NCBI GenBank assembly: GCA_021772555.1
Contig: JAJFLT010000207.1
Span: 1-6,139 of the forward strand
Direction: 5' to 3'
From: Opitutales bacterium
GTDB taxonomy: Bacteria > Verrucomicrobiota > Verrucomicrobiia > Opitutales > UBA2987
DNA length: 6,139 bases
Part shown: piece by piece, positions 1 through 5,312 of the stretch
How positions within the stretch are numbered: position 1 is the stretch's first letter
How the letters are laid out: each line of letters begins with the position of its first letter
The notes under the pieces: generated by a model
Databases searched by the model: none
Seen by the model: the letters and a program-made list of their open reading frames with translations, nothing else
What the model was told of the DNA's origin: nothing
Translations under genes and position numbers: made by a program

Positions 1-52
1 AAGATTCGTCAAAATCTTTACCTGACCAATCGTATAAAATTTTCCCACCCAT
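1..52 (-). CDS. 5' end of an unidentified gene, truncated by the window edge
   Basis: Only the first 17 codons are visible, reading MGGKILYDWSGKDFDES and open to the left edge. The start is supported by a GAGG Shine-Dalgarno-like sequence on the minus strand (plus positions 58-61), ending 5 nt before the ATG. This is the best ribosome-binding site in the window. A promoter-like pair lies further upstream (86-114). The gene is divergent from the glutamine-synthetase-like gene at 367, so it may belong to the same pathway or share regulation, but the visible peptide is too short to assign a family. No signal peptide or membrane segment is apparent. Chance openness over 17 codons is possible, so confidence rests mainly on the SD, spacing and layout. 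Confidence 0.5.
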   Translation of the reverse strand, partial: MGGKILYDWSGKDFDES

Positions 53-366
53 AGTCGCCTCTACCTTCTTGCCATGTTGTTCGACGGTGTATCTCGAATG
101 TTCGAATATTTCAACCAGTAAACGCTGCCGGGAAAACCAATTTCACAAATCCTCCGGACGGTGGCAATTAGGGGTTTGAGCGACGTTCCGCCCAAGCAAT
201 TGCCAGACTCCAGGAAGAAACGTTTGCCAAATCGTATTGAAAACAGAAATATACGCTCGAAAGCCCCAGGGTCCATTATATCAACAATTCTAACGGATCA
301 TAAAGAAAACCCCCGGTTAGGTGGCCCGCCAGGTATGTCAGCGGATCGCAAGCCACATTCGAAGAT
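53..366. other. Divergent intergenic spacer
   Basis: This stretch separates the minus-strand gene starting at 52 from the ligase gene starting at 367. Short open frames cross it on both strands (for example 61-276 minus and 161-388 plus), but their translations show no recognisable domain. It probably holds the promoters of both flanking genes. A candidate minus-strand promoter is at 86-114. For the plus-strand gene I found only weak candidates: a TTGCCA at 224-229 and an A/T-rich TATACG at 250-255, with a spacing too long to be convincing. Confidence 0.5.
86..114 (-). promoter_or_regulatory. Possible sigma70-type promoter for the leftward gene
   Basis: On the minus strand TTGAAA (plus 109-114) is followed after exactly 17 nt by TACACC (plus 86-91). 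The -35 matches the consensus at 5 of 6 positions; the -10 is weak. Transcription would begin near 79, leaving a leader of roughly 27 nt that contains the GAGG site before the ATG at 52. A near-palindrome, AATGTTCGAATATT (97-110), covers the spacer and the edge of the -35. It could be an operator. Confidence 0.25.
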
Positions 367-1749
367 ATGTCAGAAGAAAGTCAATTAGAACAGCGGATCG
401 AGTCCTATCAGAAAGAGGGGATCAACAAGGTAAAACTCGCGGTCACGGACATCGATGGCGTATTGCGTGGAAAGTATATTTCATTGGAAAAATTTGCTTC
501 AATCGCGGCGGATACCGCCGGTTTTTGTGATTGCGTCTTAGGGTGGGACATCGATGACCAACTCTACGATAACACGGCTTTCACCGGCTGGCATACGGCG
601 TTCCCCGACGCACTTTACCGTTTGGACCTCGCGACGGAACGACGCTTGGAGGACGAGATGGGAACTCCGTTTTTCCTCGGAGAGTTTGTTCAGGCCGACG
701 GGGTGAGCCCCCTTGAAATCTGCCCGCGCTCGTTGTACAAACGAATACTTTCCGCTCTGGGGGAGCTGGGCTACGGGGTCAACCTTTCATTTGAGTATGA
801 GTTTGCAATCTTTCGCGAGACAGCGCACTCCGTCCGGGAGAAACGATACGAGAACCTGACCCCACTTTCGCCGGGAATGTTTGGCTACTCCGTGGTGCGC
901 AACACCACCCTGTCCGACCTGTTTACGGAGTTCATGGATTATTGCACCTCGATGGGATTCCCTCTGGAGGGGCTCCATTGCGAAACCGGCCCGGGTGTGT
1001 GGGAAGCGGCCCTCCGGCACGAAAAGGGTGTGACCGCAGCGGACCAGGCGAATCTATTTAAGACCTTTGCCAAAACATTCTTTCAGAAGCGTGAAATGAT
1101 CGCCACTTTTATGGCCAAGTGGTCGATGGACTACCCGGGGCAAAGCGGGCATATCCATCATTCGCTTTACGATCTGAAGACTGGAAATCCCGTGTTTTAC
1201 GACAGTTCGGCGCCGGATGGGTGCGGGGAAACGATGCGCTGGTTTCTCGGTGGACTGCAGAAGTATCTAAAAGAGTTTTTGGTCATGTGCGCGCCCACCG
1301 TCAACAGCTACACCCGTCTTGTAAAAGGGGCCTGGGCCCCCACCTCGTCGACCTGGGGAATCGAAAACCGGACTACTGCTTTCCGGGTGATAAATGGGAA
1401 TCCCAAGTCACAGCGCATCGAGTTTCGCATCGGTTCTTCGGATGCCAACCCCTATCTGGCAGCCTCCGCGTTGCTGGGAGCGGGGATGCTCGGGATCTCG
1501 GAAAAAGCGGTTCCGGAAAGTCCCGTTTCCGGGAATGCCTATGAGATCCAGGACTCCTTGCCGGAACGATATCGTTTGCCGGCAAACCTCCGCGATGCAA
1601 CGCGGCTTTTCCAAAAGTCTGAGGTTGCTCGCAATCAGTTCGGCGATGCCTTCGTCGACCACTTTTCGGCCACTCGTGACTGGGAGGTCCGCGAGTACGA
1701 AAGGCATGTGAACGACTGGCATCTGAAGCGTTATTTCGAATCCATTTAA
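367..1749 (+). CDS. Glutamine synthetase family gamma-glutamyl ligase (probably amine-glutamylating)
   Basis: This 460-residue cytoplasmic enzyme is of usual length for the glutamine synthetase (GS) superfamily. The family activates glutamate with ATP and joins the gamma-carboxyl to ammonia or an amine. The N-terminal beta-grasp part (about 1-115) includes DIDGVLRGK at 28-36. The catalytic domain has FEYEF (E143, E145), HCETGPGVWE (E206, E213), GHIHHSL with H262, NSYTRLVKG (313-321), WGIENR (330-335) and RIEFR (E352, R354). The metal, ATP and glutamate ligands therefore appear intact. The canonical GS DGSS loop is replaced by a region reading GWDIDDQLYD (59-68), as in GS-like enzymes that accept organic amines rather than ammonia; that interpretation is inferred. 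The ATG at 367 is the only sensible start, with a poorly spaced GAAG before it. It lies 5 nt upstream of an iron-type alcohol dehydrogenase gene, so the two are probably co-transcribed. A housekeeping GlnA is less likely. The exact amine is unknown. Confidence 0.9.
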   Translation: MSEESQLEQRIESYQKEGINKVKLAVTDIDGVLRGKYISLEKFASIAADTAGFCDCVLGWDIDDQLYDNTAFTGWHTAFPDALYRLDLATERRLEDEMGTPFFLGEFVQADGVSPLEICPRSLYKRILSALGELGYGVNLSFEYEFAIFRETAHSVREKRYENLTPLSPGMFGYSVVRNTTLSDLFTEFMDYCTSMGFPLEGLHCETGPGVWEAALRHEKGVTAADQANLFKTFAKTFFQKREMIATFMAKWSMDYPGQSGHIHHSLYDLKTGNPVFYDSSAPDGCGETMRWFLGGLQKYLKEFLVMCAPTVNSYTRLVKGAWAPTSSTWGIENRTTAFRVINGNPKSQRIEFRIGSSDANPYLAASALLGAGMLGISEKAVPESPVSGNAYEIQDSLPERYRLPANLRDATRLFQKSEVARNQFGDAFVDHFSATRDWEVREYERHVNDWHLKRYFESI

Positions 1750-1754
1750 GCGCC

Positions 1755-2909
1755 TTGGTTAAAACCTTCCATTTCCCAACTGAAATACTGTGTGGCGCCG
1801 GTGCTCTGGAGGCTTTTGTCGCCCGCGTCGAAAGCCGGCCGGAGAAGCTGCTGATCATCACGGACCCTGTCTTGAAAGAAATCGGCCTTGTAGGTAGGCT
1901 CACCCGAGAGCTGGACGCAAAAGGGCTGGCTTATTATATTTATTCGGACACTCATTCCAACCCGTTGGAGAAAGATGTCGAAGGGGGGCTCAGAGCTTAC
2001 CAGGATAGCGATTGCGAAGCTATCGTCGGCTTCGGTGGTGGGAGTCCCATTGATGTGGCTAAAGCAATCGCACTTCTCGTTAACCACCCCATGCCGCTGG
2101 CTCAGTATGACGACACGCTGGGTGGTAGTGAGCGCATTTCGGGGGTGATTCCTCCGATTTATGCGGTGCCGACTACTGCCGGTACCGGGAGTGAGGTGGG
2201 TCGATCGGCGGTGATCACCATGCGCACGTCCGGGAAGAAGACGATTTTTTTTCACCCGGCGCTGATCCCGGCAATCGCGGTTCTTGACCCCCAACTCACG
2301 ACGGGACTTCCACCGCACTTAACGGCAGCGACAGGGATCGATGCGTTCACGCATAGCATGGAGGCGTTTTTCGCGCCTGGCTTCCACCCAATGGCCGATG
2401 CCATCGCACTGTCCTCGATCGAGCTAGTCGTCGAATATTTACCGTTAGCCTTAAGAGATGGCGGGAATCTTGAGGCGAGGGAAAAAATGCTTATCGCGGC
2501 ATCGATGGGCGCGACTGCGTTCCAGAAGGGTTTGGGGATGATCCATTCACTGTCGCACCCGCTTTCGACCCATTTCGATGTTCACCACGGTCTCGCCAAC
2601 GCCCTGATGCTACCGGCGTCCGTCGCCTTTCTAGAAAGCCGCGAGCTGGTGACTGACCAACGGCGGCGCCTGCAGAAGGTGGGCGAGCGAGTGGCGTGCC
2701 GACGGGGAGATCCAGCCGGTTCGCTCTCGGGCCGCTGCCGTCGTTTTATTGAAGATGTGGGCATCGAGTTCGGCCTCGCCCGGCACGGTGTTGGGCGGGA
2801 GGACATCGCGCGTTTGAGTATCGACGCTTATGCGGACCCTTGTCACCAGACGAACATGGTCCCAGTATCGCTGGAGGATCTGGAGAGTATTTACGAGGCG
2901 GCGATGTAG
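1755..2909 (+). CDS. Iron-containing (group III) alcohol dehydrogenase
   Basis: This 384-residue protein has the usual length and layout of the Fe-ADH family (PF00465), cytoplasmic NAD(P)-dependent oxidoreductases acting between alcohols and aldehydes. The N-terminal nucleotide-binding half has GGGSP (94-98) and PTTAGTGSEV (139-148). The helical C-terminal half carries the metal site: D196 and H200 in GIDAFTH, H264 in the segment IHSLSHPL, and H278 in VHHGLANA, with H268 in the usual place near the nicotinamide. All the expected ligands are present, so the enzyme should be active. The start is a TTG at 1755. It is favoured because the protein then opens VKTFHFPTEILCGAGA, matching the family's N-terminus, although there is no clear Shine-Dalgarno. 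With 5 nt after the ligase stop, translation may be coupled. The likely job is oxidation of a hydroxyl on a gamma-glutamylated product or reduction of an aldehyde by-product; the substrate cannot be read from sequence. Confidence 0.92.
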   Translation: MVKTFHFPTEILCGAGALEAFVARVESRPEKLLIITDPVLKEIGLVGRLTRELDAKGLAYYIYSDTHSNPLEKDVEGGLRAYQDSDCEAIVGFGGGSPIDVAKAIALLVNHPMPLAQYDDTLGGSERISGVIPPIYAVPTTAGTGSEVGRSAVITMRTSGKKTIFFHPALIPAIAVLDPQLTTGLPPHLTAATGIDAFTHSMEAFFAPGFHPMADAIALSSIELVVEYLPLALRDGGNLEAREKMLIAASMGATAFQKGLGMIHSLSHPLSTHFDVHHGLANALMLPASVAFLESRELVTDQRRRLQKVGERVACRRGDPAGSLSGRCRRFIEDVGIEFGLARHGVGREDIARLSIDAYADPCHQTNMVPVSLEDLESIYEAAM

Positions 2910-3105
2910 AAGGTCGGGCTGTTGAAGTGCGATAGCGTTGAGCCAATCCCTTGTCTGCTCTCGTGAAAAAAAATCTGCCAAGCCTGGTCGCGGGCGGCGC
3001 GCTTCTCAAATTAACCCGTTGACCTCCAAAAACTCTTGCCCTTGTTACGGAAGCGCACATGATACACCCCGCACTTTCCCTTTCGGAAAACATTCAACTC
3101 ACCCT

Positions 3106-3197
3106 TAGAACGAACCATTTGTAACCCCCTTAAACTTAACACGGTTTATAACACACAACAAAGGTAATAGAACGACCCAATTGTAACACATTTCAAC
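3106..3197 (+). repeat. Imperfect 30-bp direct repeat, two copies
   Basis: Copies at 3106-3135 and 3168-3197 (62 bp start to start) agree at 24 of 30 positions. Both begin TAGAACGA and share TTGTAAC in the middle and AAC at the end. The low-complexity A/C-rich background raises the chance of coincidental similarity, but the shared TAGAACGA and TTGTAAC blocks in register argue for a true duplication or paired protein-binding sites. No function is known. Confidence 0.4.
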
Positions 3198-3273
3198 CCT
3201 AAAACCGACAAAAACAACCGAATGCCACCGCCCCTTAAAGCTTACAACTCACTATTAATCAACGATAAACCAG

Positions 3274-3279
3274 TATAAG
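3274..3279 (+). promoter_or_regulatory. Possible -10 element for the tRNA gene
   Basis: TATAAG matches the sigma70 -10 consensus at 5 of 6 positions and ends 23 nt before the first base of the tRNA, a sensible distance for a short 5' leader. No good -35 sits at 16-18 nt upstream, so the call is weak. If real, the tRNA has its own promoter inside the A/C-rich spacer rather than depending on read-through from the dehydrogenase operon. Confidence 0.3.
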
Positions 3280-3302
3280 TAAAGGGTTTACAAATTACCC
3301 AA

Positions 3303-3378
3303 GCCTCCGTAGCTCAGTTGGTAGAGCAGGTGACTCTTAATCACTTGGTCGAAGGTTCGAGTCCTTCCGGGGGTACCA
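3303..3378 (+). tRNA. tRNA-Lys (anticodon CTT)
   Basis: A complete 76-nt cloverleaf can be folded. The D-arm stem is GCTC/GAGC (3312-3315 with 3324-3327). The anticodon stem GGTGA/TCACT encloses the loop CTCTTAA, with anticodon CTT at 3336-3338, reading the lysine codon AAG. The variable loop is 5 nt (3346-3350). The T-arm GAAGG/CCTTC surrounds TTCGAGT. The acceptor stem pairs 3303-3309 with 3368-3374, followed by discriminator A3375 and an encoded CCA at 3376-3378. Two acceptor pairs are wobbles: G3303·T3374, the terminal 1:72 pair, and T3306·G3371. Otherwise the gene looks functional. It stands alone, between the end of the dehydrogenase operon and a converging cupin gene. Confidence 0.95.
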
Positions 3379-3514
3379 TTCGAGATTGGGAATCTGCTTA
3401 AACAGAGGTTGGTCCATTTCGTCCTCTTACCTGGTTCGAACTAAATAAAAATCGCTTATTACTAGAACCAAACTCACATTCTAAGATGTTGAGGTCGGCT
3501 CTAGTGTGATGTGC

Positions 3515-3862
3515 CTACGGTATGTATTTATTGAAGAGTTCGGCATAGTCCTCCCGGACGGGACTGAAAATATCGAGCACCACGGCCGGGCCATCAATGG
3601 GTTTGGCGGTATGGAGCGTGTTTGGTGGGATTATGTACATATCGCCGGGTTGACAGTGGCGCGTTTCATCACCGATTGTCAGTTCCATATTGCCTTCCAG
3701 GAGCATTCCGCCCTGCTCATGCGGATGTTTGTGTGGTGGAATTAAAGAGCCTTCGTCCAGTTCAAGGAAGGAAAGCATCAGGTTGGTTCCATACGGTGTG
3801 CGTGCACGCGCTCCGGGAGCCAGTTCGACCGGTTCGTATTGTTTAATATTGATAAATGGCAT
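3515..3862 (-). CDS. Small single-domain cupin protein
   Basis: This 115-residue protein is a conserved-barrel cupin (Cupin_2 type), probably cytoplasmic. Cupin motif 1 is visible as PPHKHPHEQ followed by a glycine, with candidate metal ligands H44, H46 and Q50 (the last position is more often Glu). Motif 2 is PGDMYIIPPNTLH, supplying H84. A metal-binding barrel is therefore likely, but cupins range from dioxygenases and isomerases to sugar or ligand sensors, and nothing here picks one. I chose the ATG at 3862; a TTG at 3874 would add four residues (MKSI) and is a possible alternative. Neither has a clear Shine-Dalgarno. It lies 99 bp downstream of the PLP enzyme on the same strand and may be co-transcribed with it, suggesting a role in the same pathway or in sensing its ligand. 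It ends facing the tRNA. Confidence 0.85.
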   Translation of the reverse strand: MPFINIKQYEPVELAPGARARTPYGTNLMLSFLELDEGSLIPPHKHPHEQGGMLLEGNMELTIGDETRHCQPGDMYIIPPNTLHTAKPIDGPAVVLDIFSPVREDYAELFNKYIP

Positions 3863-3961
3863 AATCGATTTCAATCAGATGGTTAAAAAGTTATTTAACT
3901 CATGCACCACCAAACCAGGCAACGTTTTTCAAACGGCCGACATTCGATTTCCGCCAACTTA

Positions 3962-5065
3962 CTAACGCACGCGTCCGCGCGCCTCCACTGGCCAGCAGTC
4001 AACCCGCCCATCCTCGTGGATGACATGCACCTCGTCGGTCAGGTTGAGAACCGGACAAACATGGGCCCCCACGAATCGTAATTTCTGCCCGATTTTTAAC
4101 TCATCGACATCTTCGCCCGTGATGAAGCCGTGTTCCTCACTCAAGTTGGTAACGGCAATCCGTCTGCCATCCAGGGAACAAGCACTCTGGCCGTTTGGTG
4201 TTTTATCGCTGCTGAAAACTTTAGAGCCTGCGTCGATGAGAGCCATACCGGGTTCCGGTTTGTCAACAACAGTCGCGAGAACCGTAAGCGCGACCTGCGC
4301 CCACTCCATTGTCACGACCCTGTGGGTAAGGGAAAGATCGCCAAAAACGTAGGCCCCCGGGCGCACCGCATCGACTCCCGGCATGGTCGCCATGATGGCA
4401 GCGGTGACGCTGCAACCGGGCCAAACGCGCAAACCGGGATCGATCCTTTTCTTCAAGACAAGCAATCGATTGAGCACATCGCGGGCGCACTCGGATATTT
4501 TTTCCGACGCCACTCCATAACTATGGCCTTCATGGGTGTAAATGCCGTGCAATTCAAGGTGTGGCAGCCGATGGATGACTTTCGCCAGTTGAACGCCTGC
4601 CTCGATGCTCCTAGCTCCCTCCCGGCAAAGCCCCGTGTCGAGCGCCAGCATCACCGGGAGTTTCAGGCCGACCCCAGCCAATACCTGCTCCAGCGCTACT
4701 GCCTGGCCCTCACTCGTGCAGGCCAGGATCAACTCTCTCACCTGCCCGGCGATGGCTTTGAGCCGGGGTCCCTGGAGAGGATCGACAATTGAATTGGCGA
4801 TGAAAATGGATTCGACGCCGGAGGGAAGCATAGCTTCAGCCTCTCCAATTTTGGCGCAGGTTAAACCAGCCGCACCGGCCTGTAATTGCCGTTTGGCCAC
4901 AGCCACCATTTTATGGGTTTTGATATGTGGACGAAGCTCGACGTGATGCCGATCGCATACTTGCTGCATGCGGTCGATATTAGCCTGCATCTTTTCATGT
5001 TCGATGAGGATGCAAGGTGTCAGGTAGGACGAAAAATCGGGGACGGTCCTGCTTTCCATAGCCAT
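3962..5065 (-). CDS. PLP-dependent D-threonine aldolase / D-serine dehydratase family enzyme
   Basis: The 367-residue protein has an N-terminal alanine-racemase-like PLP barrel and a C-terminal metal-binding domain, as in the DSD1 / D-threonine aldolase family. The barrel shows RPHIKTHK with K49 as the expected Schiff-base lysine, DTGLCREG (143-150), THEGHSYG (177-184) and the phosphate-loop region PGCSVT (216-221). The C-terminal domain has HVCPVLNLTDE with H335 and C337, the H-x-C pair that binds zinc in eukaryotic D-serine dehydratase. Family members cleave beta-hydroxy-D-amino acids to glycine plus an aldehyde (or glyoxylate), or deaminate D-serine; which applies here cannot be told. The frame stays open upstream to a TTG at 5239, but those 58 extra codons look non-coding, so the ATG at 5065 is preferred (ATG at 5059 also possible). 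The start lacks a clear Shine-Dalgarno. It is divergent from the TauE/SafE gene and lies upstream of the cupin gene. Confidence 0.9.
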   Translation of the reverse strand: MAMESRTVPDFSSYLTPCILIEHEKMQANIDRMQQVCDRHHVELRPHIKTHKMVAVAKRQLQAGAAGLTCAKIGEAEAMLPSGVESIFIANSIVDPLQGPRLKAIAGQVRELILACTSEGQAVALEQVLAGVGLKLPVMLALDTGLCREGARSIEAGVQLAKVIHRLPHLELHGIYTHEGHSYGVASEKISECARDVLNRLLVLKKRIDPGLRVWPGCSVTAAIMATMPGVDAVRPGAYVFGDLSLTHRVVTMEWAQVALTVLATVVDKPEPGMALIDAGSKVFSSDKTPNGQSACSLDGRRIAVTNLSEEHGFITGEDVDELKIGQKLRFVGAHVCPVLNLTDEVHVIHEDGRVDCWPVEARGRVR

Positions 5066-5089
5066 TTTTCTGTTTGTTTTGAAGAGACA

Positions 5090-5109
5090 AACCGGTTGAG
5101 TAATCCGGT
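5090..5109. promoter_or_regulatory. Candidate operator upstream of the PLP enzyme gene
   Basis: AACCGGTT at 5090-5097 is a perfect 8-bp palindrome. Its ACCGG half (5091-5095) also pairs with CCGGT at 5105-5109 across 9 nt. The first site lies about 25 bp upstream of the ATG at 5065. It shares the ACCGGT core with the palindrome at 5271-5280 on the other side of the divergent spacer. Function as a regulator-binding site is inferred. Confidence 0.3.
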
Positions 5110-5270
5110 CGTAAACATCCACCGAGACGATGTTTTGTAAAGGATTGCCGTCGAGAAAATTCTTCAGGTGGTGCAATCGCGCGTCTCGAAGCCTTCTCTG
5201 CAGGTCCAAGAATCGGAGAGATTGAACTTTCAACAACAACCTTAATTCCCTACCCTCCCAAAAAATTCGC

Positions 5271-5280
5271 AGACCGGTCT
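5271..5280. promoter_or_regulatory. Candidate operator upstream of the TauE/SafE gene
   Basis: AGACCGGTCT is a perfect 10-bp palindrome, 32 bp before the transporter start and just upstream of the -10-like CATAAT. A protein bound here could block or activate polymerase at that promoter. The core matches the site at 5090-5097. No regulator gene is present in the window. Confidence 0.3.
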
Positions 5281-5312
5281 GGCCACAGGATCATAATTAA
5301 CGGCCCAGCAAC

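Larger units (their letters stand above)
2910..3302. other. Long A/C-rich, G-poor intergenic spacer; possible Rho-dependent terminator
   Basis: No convincing gene is present. By hand count 3101-3300 is about 41% A, 27.5% C, 21% T and 10.5% G on the plus strand, and 3001-3100 contains 34 C but only 13 G. Plus-strand RNA across about 300 nt would be C-rich, G-poor and little structured, the composition typical of Rho-utilisation regions, directly downstream of the ligase-dehydrogenase operon. I saw no classical hairpin plus U-tract. A small hairpin TTTCC-N5-GGAAA at 3075-3089 lacks a T-run. The spacer also holds an imperfect direct repeat (3106-3135 and 3168-3197) and a possible 21-codon ORF at 3059-3124. 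Confidence 0.45.
5066..5312. promoter_or_regulatory. Divergent regulatory spacer between PLP enzyme and transporter
   Basis: This 247-bp region should contain the promoters of both flanking genes. A CATAAT (5292-5297), one mismatch from the -10 consensus, would start the transporter mRNA about 9 nt before its ATG, giving an almost leaderless message; no good -35 accompanies it. Palindromic sites with an ACCGGT core lie near each start (listed separately). No clear promoter was found for the minus-strand gene. Confidence 0.4.

Noticed and set aside
1373..1903. 176-codon minus-strand open frame across the ligase/dehydrogenase junction
   Set aside because: Arg/Pro/Ser-rich low-complexity translation antisense to two well-supported genes.
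1746..2318. 190-codon minus-strand open frame opposite the dehydrogenase
   Set aside because: It lies antisense to a gene with clear family motifs and its translation shows no recognisable fold; an ordinary shadow frame.
2966..2973. Run of eight A, a T-tract on the minus strand that might end an intrinsic terminator
   Set aside because: No stable hairpin precedes it on the minus strand, and no minus-strand gene ends nearby (the cupin stops at 3515).
3356..3442. Second GGTTCGA motif at 3433-3439, downstream of the tRNA T-arm, as a possible att duplication from an integrated element
   Set aside because: Only seven shared bases, the tRNA 3' end is not repeated, and no integrase or mobile gene is present.
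3432..3470. Inverted repeat TGGTTC...GAACCA enclosing AATAA/TTATT, between the tRNA and the cupin
   Set aside because: Weak, interrupted and A/T-rich, with no U-tract on either strand; not convincing as a terminator.
5066..5239. 58-codon N-terminal extension of the PLP enzyme from a TTG at 5239
   Set aside because: The family begins close to the ATG at 5065, the extension shows no domain or targeting pattern, and it would swallow the regulatory spacer of the divergent gene.
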